This document shows positions 31,622-39,465 of a stretch of DNA of 41,118 bases, one piece after another. The notes under the pieces are model-generated. The model worked only from the letters and a program-made list of their open reading frames with translations, was not told where the DNA came from and searched no databases. Positions within the stretch are counted from its first letter, which is position 1; each line of letters opens with the position of its first letter. A program made the translations under genes and the position numbers. This stretch comes from Bacillota bacterium (GTDB lineage Bacteria; Bacillota; Clostridia; Peptostreptococcales; Anaerovoracaceae): contig JAFUCA010000018.1 of NCBI GenBank assembly GCA_017459895.1, forward strand, positions 1 through 41,118, in the 5' to 3' direction.

Positions 31622-33460
31622 TCATTGTGATTTGACCCTGACCTTGATGGTTACCGTTTTGCTGCCGGCAAGATAGGTTCCGGTGCCCTGTGCCGTCACC
31701 TTGACTTTGACTTTGTAGGTTCCCTTTTTGATGCCCTTTTTGACTGTGATTTTGCCGCTTTCTGCGACCTTGATTCGTTTGTTTCCTTTCACCTTGCTGT
31801 AGGTTACCGTGCCCTTGGCTTTCTTGACCGTGATCGCCTTTGACGCCTTGAAGGTCTTTGACTTCTTTGTCTTATTCTTCTTCAGCCTGGTTTTACAGGT
31901 GATGGTCTTTCCTTTGGCGGTCATGGTGTTCTTCTTGCCCACCAGCAGCTGGACATAGTCGATCTGCCCGTAATACGGCTTAATACCGCTGAAGACCACG
32001 GTATAGGTTCCGGCTTTTGCAGGGAAGCTTTTTGTGACCTTGGAGGTCTTATTGTTCACATATCGGACGGAGTAGTCTTTGTTCAGTGTCAGGTTTTTAT
32101 TGATCGCATAGCTTTTCACGAAGGGCGTCAGCTTTTTCCCGATCTCAGCTTCGTAGCGCCCCTGCTCCACATTGATATATTTCGAGCTGAAGCCTGCATC
32201 AGCGGCAGGGAAAACGATCGTCCTGCGATCTATCAGCCAGAGCCGGCCGGTGTCAGAACCGGTCTTCCCTTTGTATCTGCTTCCGGACTTGGCGACCGCC
32301 TGGATGACATACTGCGCCGTGCCATCGGTTCGATCGCCATTGATATTCATGCTCCCTGCCGGATCCACATTCAGCGGAAACCCCGAGTCTTCTAAAACAT
32401 CTGCCCAGGTGGTCTCGTTATATCCCCTGACCTTCCGGATCTTGAGATCGTATTCGCTTTCGGGAATCACCTGACGGTCGCCATTGCCGGAGACCACGGA
32501 AATATGGCATTTCGTGCTGTCCCTTTGGATGGGAAGATCCGCCTGATCCACGAAGAACAGGATCCCATCTGTCCCATCGAATTCGATCTCACAATCAGCC
32601 AGATTGTTCGTGCACGCATAGAAATTAAAGTAGATATCTTCGATCTCTGTGCCGTTCGTATCGTAAATCATGAGATGTGCTTCTGTATCCGCTGTCGTGC
32701 TGATCCGCCGGAAGGTGAATGTCACATTCTGTCCGGTCTCTTCCGTTTTGACTTTGCTTCCATCCCGAAGAACCTGAACACCATCGTTATCTACGGTCCA
32801 GACATACTTGACCGTAGCAGGCGCCGGCTCCTGACCGCTCTTATGCTGCGTCACATTGACCGTAACATTCTGTGTCTCACCCGCGAACAGTTCAGGGTCA
32901 GACGCTCCCTCTTCATACTCATATCCGATGTCATAAAATTCGCTGCTCAGTTGAAACTGCAAGGAATCGGATGTTACAGGCCTGTTATCCGCATCTTTGA
33001 TCGCGTTACCTTCCGCATCCATCAGGCTCGCCGTGACGCCAAAGGCTACACCGCTGACCGCCTCCCCAATTTGTTCCTGATCGCAGAACAGGATCTTTGC
33101 CTGGGTCGAATCGTCTCCCACACGCACATGTTTATCCGGATTATTGCTGTCCGGATCTGGTGCAACAAACATGTCTACCTGTTCCTCGCCAAGAACACCG
33201 AGGCTCCATTCGATGTGCAGGTCTTCTGCGGCCGGATTGATCTCCTGTCCGTCTTTGATCACAGATGCCTTCAGATCCATGGTGTCACCCGGCGCCACAT
33301 CTGCCACTCCTTTAAGCGTTACCTTGTATGCAGAACCAGTACCATCATTCTCATCGGCGGCATAGGAATTCTGTACCGCCGAACCCATCGCAATCACCAG
33401 CCCAATGCTGATCAATGCGCCCAACAGTACCGCTGGAATAATATGTTTTATCAACGTCAT
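31622..33460 (-). CDS. Secreted protein with Ig-like and Lys-rich C-terminal domains
   Basis: A 612-residue protein with a clear export signal (KHIIPAVLLGALISIGLVIA, cleavage probably after NSYA near residue 34). The middle (about 45-400) is beta-rich with Ig-like character and no recognisable enzyme motif. Residues about 430-515 contain YEAEIGKKLTPFVKS and KAGTYTVVFSGIKPYYGQID, a fold seen in many secreted Clostridial proteins. The last 95 residues form a Lys-rich Ig-like module with paired G-T-Y-K-V-K-V-K strands. No LPXTG or membrane anchor is seen, so it is secreted or wall-bound through its basic end. It follows the cell-wall-binding protein gene by about 30 bases and ends the operon. 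Function unknown. Confidence 0.8.
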   Translation of the reverse strand: MTLIKHIIPAVLLGALISIGLVIAMGSAVQNSYAADENDGTGSAYKVTLKGVADVAPGDTMDLKASVIKDGQEINPAAEDLHIEWSLGVLGEEQVDMFVAPDPDSNNPDKHVRVGDDSTQAKILFCDQEQIGEAVSGVAFGVTASLMDAEGNAIKDADNRPVTSDSLQFQLSSEFYDIGYEYEEGASDPELFAGETQNVTVNVTQHKSGQEPAPATVKYVWTVDNDGVQVLRDGSKVKTEETGQNVTFTFRRISTTADTEAHLMIYDTNGTEIEDIYFNFYACTNNLADCEIEFDGTDGILFFVDQADLPIQRDSTKCHISVVSGNGDRQVIPESEYDLKIRKVRGYNETTWADVLEDSGFPLNVDPAGSMNINGDRTDGTAQYVIQAVAKSGSRYKGKTGSDTGRLWLIDRRTIVFPAADAGFSSKYINVEQGRYEAEIGKKLTPFVKSYAINKNLTLNKDYSVRYVNNKTSKVTKSFPAKAGTYTVVFSGIKPYYGQIDYVQLLVGKKNTMTAKGKTITCKTRLKKNKTKKSKTFKASKAITVKKAKGTVTYSKVKGNKRIKVAESGKITVKKGIKKGTYKVKVKVTAQGTGTYLAGSKTVTIKVRVKSQ

Positions 33461-33491
33461 GATAATCTCCTTTTCAACCCTGCTCTATCCG

Positions 33492-35507
33492 TCACTTAAT
33501 ATAGACCGTCGTGTCGAGGGGCACGTTGTAGTAAATCCACTCAGCATTACCCAGAGACAAACGTACGCTTCCCTGGCTGGTCGCTGTACGCAGCGCGGTA
33601 TCATACGGTTTGCCTGTTTCGACATAGTACAGACCGCTGTGCAGACCGCGATCGGAGGATGGAATGAACTGAGTATGATACCAGTAGCGCACCTGCGTCC
33701 CATCCAAATTGTAAGCGGAAACCTGTCTCCTGCTAGTGGTCGTGTATGTGCCGGCAGGGGTCGGCGTTGCCGCTGCGCCCACGCCGCAATCCATTTTCTT
33801 GATACGGGTCCAGTTGTTTTTGCTGCCCTGATATACTCTCACCTGATAGGCGGAACGCTTGATTGCGATCAGATAGGCGGTTTTGCTGGTCTTGGACTGA
33901 ATGGAGATGTCAAAGGAATCTCCCAACGTCTTGGCAATACCAGTGGTTTTATCAAATTGATACCAGACGCCTTTGATCTTTTTCTTGCCCGTCTGAACTC
34001 TGCCCTTGCCAAGGCTGTATCGTTTCGCGCCATCGGAACCCTTAAACCAGCCTTTTTTCTTATAGCCCTTGCCGCTGTTCAGGAAATAGTAGAGCTTCCC
34101 TTTGACTTTCACGGCTCTGTTCTTCATCATCGAACCATCGCCCTGGAAATAGTAACGGTTGCCCTTAATGGTAGCCAGCCCGATTCTGGCCGCTCCGCTC
34201 GTCTTCAAATAGTATTTCTTGCCGTGATAAGTGAGCCAGCCGGTCTTCATAGCTCCGCTGGACGCATCGAAGAAGTATTTTTTTCCATTGATGTTCTGCC
34301 AGCCCTTTGTCATTTTGCCACTGGATGTATTGAAATAATACTTCTTCTTTCCGATTTTGATTGGGCCGCCTTTGTACATCTTGCCATTGGATGTATTGAA
34401 ATAGTACTTATCCCCGCTGATCTTCTGCCAGCCAGTCATCAGTACGCCACTGGTTGGATTCAAGTAATACTTGTCTTTACCGATCGTCAGCAATCCCTTT
34501 GTCATTTTACCGCTGGACAGATTGAAATAGTACTTCTTCTTGCTGATGGTCTGCCAGCCTTTGACCATTGCGCCATCCGACGGATTGAAATAGTATTTGT
34601 TGTCCTTAATCGTCTGCCAACCGGTCTTCATCACACCGTTGGACGGATCATAGTAGTATTTCGCACTGCCGATCGTCAGCCATCCCTTGACCATCCCGCC
34701 GGAAGAGGTATTGAAATAGTACTTCTTACCGCTGATCGTTTGGGAGCCGATCTTCATCTCAGGGTTCAGGTAATAGGTCGTGGAGCCGATTTTATTCAGA
34801 CCGGTTAATCTGGCGCCGCTGCTCTGGAAATAATATCTTTTTCCATCAATGTTCTGCCAGCCGGTCTTCATAATTCCGGTATTGAGGTCAAAGTAACACT
34901 TACCTATGCCACTGACATCCTGCCACCCGGAAGCCCTGACACCCAGCTGATCAGTTGCCGGATTCTTTCCCATAGGAATGAAATAGTAATAATTCCCACT
35001 GTACTGCTGACATCCAGTCTGCATATAACCGGAAGCATCAAAGAAATAATACCCTGCGCCAACCTGCTGCATACCATTTGTTTTCATCACCCCGTCGACA
35101 TAACAACGCCATCCGACCGGAGCTTCTACAGGTTCCTGTTTCCATTCGATGACTGTGGAACTCGCTTCTTCCTGCAGTTCCACATCCGGATCGCCTTCCT
35201 GCACTGTTATTTCGCCTTCCAAAGGAGCATTCGCCTGTCCCTCTCCTTCCTCCGGCATTGCCGCATCCTCCGGAACAATGTCTTCTTCCGGCGCTGCTGT
35301 TTCATCAGCATCATCAGCAGCAAGAACATCGTCTGCCGCGGGCGTCTCCTCATCAGGCTGTCCCTGCCCATTATCCCCCTGTGCTTCCATTGCAAGTACC
35401 CGGTCTGTCCCTGCCAATGGGTCATCGGTGCCTGCCGCAAAGGATACCGTCGGAATCAGGGTCACCACCATGCAGACCGACAAAAGTAACGAAATGAGCT
35501 TCTTCAT
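33492..35507 (-). CDS. Cell-wall-binding repeat protein with inactive-looking L,D-transpeptidase domain
   Basis: A 671-residue exported protein: signal peptide (about 1-25, VTLIPTVSFA), an acidic linker (about 30-130), roughly 18 choline/glucan-binding-type repeats of about 20 residues (GWQ-x-I-x-G-K-x-YYF; about 135-530), and a YkuD-type domain (about 535-671). The YkuD fold is recognisable from RGLHSGLYY, the VRLSLGNAEWIYYNVP segment and TTVYI. The catalytic S-H-G-C is S-Q645-G-S647 (CAG at 33575-33573, AGC at 33569-33567). Without the cysteine, 3-3 crosslinking by the usual mechanism is not expected. It may bind wall without cutting it. Operon partners are the upstream SH3 lipoprotein and the downstream Ig-like protein. 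AAAGGAGG precedes the start. Confidence 0.88.
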   Translation of the reverse strand: MKKLISLLLSVCMVVTLIPTVSFAAGTDDPLAGTDRVLAMEAQGDNGQGQPDEETPAADDVLAADDADETAAPEEDIVPEDAAMPEEGEGQANAPLEGEITVQEGDPDVELQEEASSTVIEWKQEPVEAPVGWRCYVDGVMKTNGMQQVGAGYYFFDASGYMQTGCQQYSGNYYYFIPMGKNPATDQLGVRASGWQDVSGIGKCYFDLNTGIMKTGWQNIDGKRYYFQSSGARLTGLNKIGSTTYYLNPEMKIGSQTISGKKYYFNTSSGGMVKGWLTIGSAKYYYDPSNGVMKTGWQTIKDNKYYFNPSDGAMVKGWQTISKKKYYFNLSSGKMTKGLLTIGKDKYYLNPTSGVLMTGWQKISGDKYYFNTSNGKMYKGGPIKIGKKKYYFNTSSGKMTKGWQNINGKKYFFDASSGAMKTGWLTYHGKKYYLKTSGAARIGLATIKGNRYYFQGDGSMMKNRAVKVKGKLYYFLNSGKGYKKKGWFKGSDGAKRYSLGKGRVQTGKKKIKGVWYQFDKTTGIAKTLGDSFDISIQSKTSKTAYLIAIKRSAYQVRVYQGSKNNWTRIKKMDCGVGAAATPTPAGTYTTTSRRQVSAYNLDGTQVRYWYHTQFIPSSDRGLHSGLYYVETGKPYDTALRTATSQGSVRLSLGNAEWIYYNVPLDTTVYIK

Positions 35508-35548
35508 ATGGATTCCTCCTTTTAGTCCGGTAGTCGGGCTTAGTCTTA

Positions 35549-36904
35549 CTATTTCACTTCCGACTTGCGCCTGTTGCGGACGATCACAACGATAACTGCA
35601 ATCACGATTGCGATAAGCGCAAGGATGATCACGATTGGCGTAATACTGCCATCATTGGAAGAATCATCAGAGTTCAGCGCCTTGCCATCGCCGGCAGGAT
35701 AGACATGAACCGCATTCTTCGTTCCTTCATAATATTCGACAACGACTTCCATTCCAACAGCTTCACCTGCACTGATGTCAAGATCTGCACCCTTCACATT
35801 GTAGGTTACGCCATTGTCCAGCGTGAGGCTGTTGCTTCCCGTTCCGGTGACGATTCCCTTGACCGTAACGGTTGTCGGTTCTGTCTCAGGCTCCGTTGGT
35901 GGCTCTGTTTCTGTCTCCGTTGGAGGTTCTGTTTCTGTCGGAGGCTCTGTCTGAGTTTCCGTTTGAGTTTCTGTCTGAGTTTCCGTTTGCGTTTGGGTCT
36001 GCGTTTCCGTCTGAGTCTCAGTCTTAGTCTCTGTAGCCTTCGTCTTTGGCTCCGTAACCTTCGTCTTTGGCTCGGTAGCCTTTGTCTTGGCTTCCGTCGC
36101 CTTGGTCTTTGGCTCGGTCTTCTTCTCAGGATTCTTTGTCGTCAGATAACTGGATGAGATGTATCTGTCTTTGTCCTTGTACTGAACCCTGCTCCAGCCG
36201 TTGCTCAGGATACCTGTTCTCTTGAGCTTTGTTCCTTTCTTGATCGTATCGATCCTATCCGAATCTGTGCTGGCTTCAGCCCTGACATTGACCGATGCCG
36301 ATGCCCATACCGTATCATCGACGGCTTTGATCGTTACAGAATTCGAAGTCGTTTCCTCTTGTTCCGTTTTCTTAGATACTTCCATACTTCTGACATAGGT
36401 GTGGCTTGTATCGTCTCCTTCAATGAAACCTGCATATTTGATCTTGACGTAATCGCCCGCTTTCACAGAACCTGCATCAGATGCCTTAAATGTGTATTTC
36501 CTGCTGTTGCTTGAGATCGTGACAGTTCCGTCATTATCAATGGAATCAACTTTTCCTTCTATGATCGTCTCTGCACCTGCAACATCCACAACTCTGGTAA
36601 CCGTGCAGGCTGACGTATCTCCGCCGGAAATCTCACCGGTATACTCTACCGTAGCTGTGTCGCCTTTTTTGATGCCGTCTTCCGATTCAATGGTTGCATT
36701 CTCGATGTTGAACGTCAGATCTTCCGCCGCTTCCGTGTAAATGGAAAGTTCTCCATTGGAAACCCCTTCGACCAGTCCCGACACTTCATGGGAAGTCTGC
36801 GCCTCCGTTGTCGTTTCCGATCCCTGTTCATCCGATGATCCGCCGCACGCAGCAAAAGCAAAAGCCATCATGAGCGTTATTATAATGGTGATAATTTTTT
36901 TCAT
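35549..36904 (-). CDS. Lipoprotein with SH3 domain, Thr/Glu-rich stalk and C-terminal membrane helix
   Basis: A 451-residue protein. The N-terminus ends in a lipobox (FAACGG, Cys20). Two small beta domains follow (about 40-190). A bacterial SH3 domain lies at about 205-262 (SVNVRAEASTDSDRIDTIKK, GWSRVQYKDKDRYISSSYL), then a low-complexity stalk of T-E-P-K and T-E-T-Q repeats (about 265-345), a further small domain (about 348-405), and a hydrophobic helix (about 420-445) with a basic tail (RNRRKSEVK). It is thus predicted to be tied to the membrane at both ends. SH3 domains of this type often bind peptidoglycan. It is the first gene of the three-gene envelope operon. A run of G residues before the start can act as ribosome site. 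Function unknown. Confidence 0.83.
   Translation of the reverse strand: MKKIITIIITLMMAFAFAACGGSSDEQGSETTTEAQTSHEVSGLVEGVSNGELSIYTEAAEDLTFNIENATIESEDGIKKGDTATVEYTGEISGGDTSACTVTRVVDVAGAETIIEGKVDSIDNDGTVTISSNSRKYTFKASDAGSVKAGDYVKIKYAGFIEGDDTSHTYVRSMEVSKKTEQEETTSNSVTIKAVDDTVWASASVNVRAEASTDSDRIDTIKKGTKLKRTGILSNGWSRVQYKDKDRYISSSYLTTKNPEKKTEPKTKATEAKTKATEPKTKVTEPKTKATETKTETQTETQTQTQTETQTETQTETQTEPPTETEPPTETETEPPTEPETEPTTVTVKGIVTGTGSNSLTLDNGVTYNVKGADLDISAGEAVGMEVVVEYYEGTKNAVHVYPAGDGKALNSDDSSNDGSITPIVIILALIAIVIAVIVVIVRNRRKSEVK
35865..36125 (-). repeat. Low-complexity Thr/Glu/Pro/Lys coding repeats
   Basis: Short tandem units encoding (K-T-K-A-T-E-P)n and then (T-E-T-Q)n and (T-E-P-P)n make up the stalk of the SH3 lipoprotein. 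The near-identical units (for example repeated GTTTCTGTCTGAGTTTC-like runs on the plus strand) make the region prone to length change by slippage or recombination. Confidence 0.8.
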
Positions 36905-36998
36905 AGTTTTTCCCCCGTGATGTGTCCTCTCAAAAGGTATCTCTGGTTTTCTTCCTTTTATTACGTATAGTTCAACAATACACTACGCTCAAAACAAC

Positions 36999-37628
36999 TT
37001 AGTCACCACCGAAGCTGAATGAGAATTTCGATTCGCTTTCATTCTCACTGCGCGCTTCCAGCATCTTCTCCAGCTGGATCACGATCGCGACTACAACCTG
37101 CTCCTGGGCGGGCTGATAGATATCAATGCAGTATTTATCATGGATTGATACCATTTTCTTTCCGATCGATGCGACCGGCTCTCCATATTCATCCAGAAGA
37201 TTGAAATTCAAGCCAATGAAATTCCCCTGCATCTGCCAGCCAAGTCCTTCAATGTTGGTAATATCTTTCACCACATGGAACAGCTCGTTGGACAAGGTGA
37301 AATTTCTGCCGTCTGCCATTGTGATGAAGTGTTTTTCATGGAGACTGACCGGCTTCTTCTCCAGATTTGCAATCACCTTCCCCGCTGCATCCATGATTTC
37401 TGTCTTGCCCTTAATGGCAATGACACTGGACTTCGTATAATACTTTACATTGCCCTGTTCATCTGTGACATCGATCCTTCTGTGAAGATCTCTCAGATTC
37501 AGCGCAGTGTACAGAGAGTATTCCGGCTCTCCGAAATTCTCAACTGTGTTCTTACTCAGACTGCCTGCCACTTGGTTCAGTCCTTCGGCAGCGTCACTGA
37601 TTTTTTTAATTTTTGATAAAAAACCCAT
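36999..37628 (-). CDS. LURP-one-related (LOR/YxjI-like) family protein
   Basis: A 209-residue soluble protein of the LURP-one-related fold, a tubby- and scramblase-like beta barrel around a central helix. Visible are repeated strand pairs (VTDEQGNVKYYTKSSV, IMDAAGKVIANLEKKPVSLH, KHFITMADGRNF, SIHDKYCIDI) ending in a hydrophobic helix (EQVVVAIVIQLEKMLEA). The basic N-terminus has no signal peptide. Bacterial members have no settled function, and membrane or lipid association is suggested only by the fold. AAGGAGGAGA precedes the start. It lies between the membrane acyltransferase and the SH3 lipoprotein, but gaps of about 95 bases on both sides leave operon membership open. Confidence 0.8.
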   Translation of the reverse strand: MGFLSKIKKISDAAEGLNQVAGSLSKNTVENFGEPEYSLYTALNLRDLHRRIDVTDEQGNVKYYTKSSVIAIKGKTEIMDAAGKVIANLEKKPVSLHEKHFITMADGRNFTLSNELFHVVKDITNIEGLGWQMQGNFIGLNFNLLDEYGEPVASIGKKMVSIHDKYCIDIYQPAQEQVVVAIVIQLEKMLEARSENESESKFSFSFGGD

Positions 37629-37727
37629 TACGTATCTCCTCCTTCTGTTTATTCAATGTTTGTCGCATCACCCAGTGCATTGAACTCTGCCGACTTAACG
37701 ACCATGTCTTTGGTGCCCGCTTCATTT

Positions 37728-38804
37728 TCAAATACTTATTTTTTTATATCCGCTTGCAAGCATAGTCGATACCACCATTTCCAAAAGAGCAATGATAACA
37801 AGTGATACATCACCAAACACAATGTCTCTATTGAAATAAACAATCAGAACATATGTGATTGGAATCAAGAACCATTGGATCACATAGATCGTATTCAGAT
37901 TACTGCTTGTTTTCGAGAAAAACCTAATGGCTCCGTCAGGTAAATGTTTTGATGTCAGATAACAAACACCGATCACACCATAAATGCACATCAGGCAGAA
38001 CATTGCATCTATGGTTGTCATAAAGTAATAATGATGTGTTTCTGAGAGAAATCCATTCGGCAAAAACCATGAGATCACAAAATATGCAACCGATACAATA
38101 AGACCCAGCGGCCATAAACGCAGCAACTTCTCCTTATTATTGCATCTCATATAGTATTCTCCAAACAACAGCCCGACCGCGGGGAAGACAAACCAGTTAA
38201 ACAACGGAAATGCTGTGAAACCGCCCGCGCTGCCTATGAAATAACCGGCGATGAGATTCGGGACATTGCTCCCAAAGTCATGGAATCTGGCAAATGAGCC
38301 GATAATTGAAAGTATGAAAGCAACAACCACCATTCCTTTCGCCGATACCTTCAGTTTCTTTAGAACACCAACTGAAATAAATGCCAATCCCGCAAAGGCC
38401 AGAATATCAATGCAGAACAATAACAATCCGTTCGCGATCGGGAACGTATCCCACTGGTCAAGCAAGTTGCCTGCAAGGAAATAAGGAACAAAGAATTCAC
38501 CTATGTTTACGAAAAAGCCAAGCTGTATCAGCTTTATTCCTCGTTTAATTAAATATGATGACTCCTGGTTTTTGGAATACACCATTCCGACACCCATCGC
38601 AAACATGAACACAGGCGCGGCAAACGGACCGCCAAAAAGCTGACTGACAGCCCGCTGCATACCTATACTAATGTCATTTGCAAAATAACTTGTGCCAAAA
38701 TAGCAATGCAGGAAGATCATAAAGAAGATCGCCAGGCATTTCGCCAGATCCAGCTCTGCCTGTCTTCCGTTGTTGACCTGTTCATTTGAAAACAATTTTT
38801 CCAT
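37728..38804 (-). CDS. Membrane acyltransferase family protein
   Basis: A 358-residue protein with about ten hydrophobic helices. The N-terminal segment AELDLAKCLAIFFMIFLHCYF matches the start of the acyltransferase-3-like superfamily, in which the histidine of the first helix is important for O-acetylation of wall or surface glycans. Distant relatives of the heparan-glucosaminide N-acetyltransferase type have a similar start, so the acceptor is unknown. AAGGGG lies four bases before the ATG. Codon use looks more AT-rich than in the his and proteostasis regions. The small lipoprotein gene ends 42 bases upstream. Confidence 0.75.
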   Translation of the reverse strand: MEKLFSNEQVNNGRQAELDLAKCLAIFFMIFLHCYFGTSYFANDISIGMQRAVSQLFGGPFAAPVFMFAMGVGMVYSKNQESSYLIKRGIKLIQLGFFVNIGEFFVPYFLAGNLLDQWDTFPIANGLLLFCIDILAFAGLAFISVGVLKKLKVSAKGMVVVAFILSIIGSFARFHDFGSNVPNLIAGYFIGSAGGFTAFPLFNWFVFPAVGLLFGEYYMRCNNKEKLLRLWPLGLIVSVAYFVISWFLPNGFLSETHHYYFMTTIDAMFCLMCIYGVIGVCYLTSKHLPDGAIRFFSKTSSNLNTIYVIQWFLIPITYVLIVYFNRDIVFGDVSLVIIALLEMVVSTMLASGYKKISI

Positions 38805-38846
38805 GTGGCCCCTTATTTCAATTTCACTTCACCATAAAATGCTGTA

Positions 38847-38978
38847 TTACTCTCCCGCAGGATCCCATTCCTCCCACAGGTCCGGACTGAGATTCTCCAG
38901 GGAATCCCCGGTTCCACCACAGCCCGCCAGCACCAGCGTCATCGCCAGAAGAACTGATTTCAATATATTCGCTTTCAT
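38847..38978 (-). CDS. 43-residue lipoprotein
   Basis: A short frame that reads as a complete lipoprotein: MKANILKSVLL, a hydrophobic stretch, then the lipobox LAGC with Cys20 and GG after it. The mature part is only 24 residues, acidic and Trp-containing (LWEEWDPAGE). GGAGAGG lies about nine bases before the ATG. It sits just after a terminator and 42 bases before the acyltransferase gene in the same direction. The function is unknown. It may be a stand-alone small lipoprotein or the remaining start of a longer one. Confidence 0.7.
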   Translation of the reverse strand: MKANILKSVLLAMTLVLAGCGGTGDSLENLSPDLWEEWDPAGE

Positions 38979-39044
38979 ATACGTAACCTCTCCATAATTC
39001 TGTTTTCATGATATTGTACTCTGCGCTTCATCCAAAAACATGAC

Positions 39045-39072
39045 AAAACCGATGCGTTTTTCAAGCATCGGT
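39045..39072 (-). terminator. Terminator after the two-component region
   Basis: ACCGATGC (39072-39065 on the minus strand) and GCATCGGT (39055-39048) form a perfect 8-base stem with a 9-base loop and are followed by a short T run. It lies downstream of the DUF4143 remnant and before the small lipoprotein gene. Confidence 0.65.
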
Positions 39073-39180
39073 CTAAGAATTTATTTTTTTGATTATAATT
39101 TTTCTGCTGGAAGTTATGAGCTGCAGGACACACCTGCCACCAGTAATCATCTGATGAATTTACAGCACAGATAAACCAGC

Positions 39181-39465
39181 TTATAATACAGCCGCCATAT
39201 AATATGGCAAGTAGATAATTTCCCCCTCTCGCTTTATATCACCATCGTGAAGAACATACTGCAGCCCTACCTTGTTGGTAAATTTCTTTTTAAATTTCTC
39301 CAGTGATTTTATGGCGAAGGTCTTTCCAGATTTTGCCTCTATCGGAATTACCTTTCTGTCCTTTCTGATCAGAAAGTCAATCTCCATCAAAGGCTTTCCA
39401 TTTTCATTGTATTCAACATAAAAAAGGATCTTATGACCGTTGCTTCGAAGGCATTGCGCTGTCAG
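39181..39465 (-). pseudogene. C-terminal remnant of a DUF4143 AAA ATPase
   Basis: About 94 codons read as the end of a DUF4143-type ATP-binding protein: LTAQCLRSNGHKILFYVEYN, EIDFLIRKDRKVIPIEAKSG and the closing DIKREGEIIYLPYYMAAVL. Intact family members are about 400 residues, with an N-terminal AAA ATPase that is absent here. The similarity begins abruptly at about 39465, inside the 3' end of the response regulator gene, which runs in another frame. An ATG at 39501 keeps the frame open but lies in the regulator's coding sequence, so I consider this a non-functional leftover of a deletion. Confidence 0.75.

Noticed and set aside
35865-36125. Short tandem repeats as a CRISPR or satellite
   Set aside because: The repeats are in frame, encode the Thr/Glu/Pro/Lys stalk of a protein and have no spacer structure.
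38824-39009. A 61-codon frame overlapping the small lipoprotein
   Set aside because: It lies in another frame of the same strand, is rich in Gly/Ser without a motif and lacks a ribosome site. The 43-codon frame with lipobox explains the sequence better.
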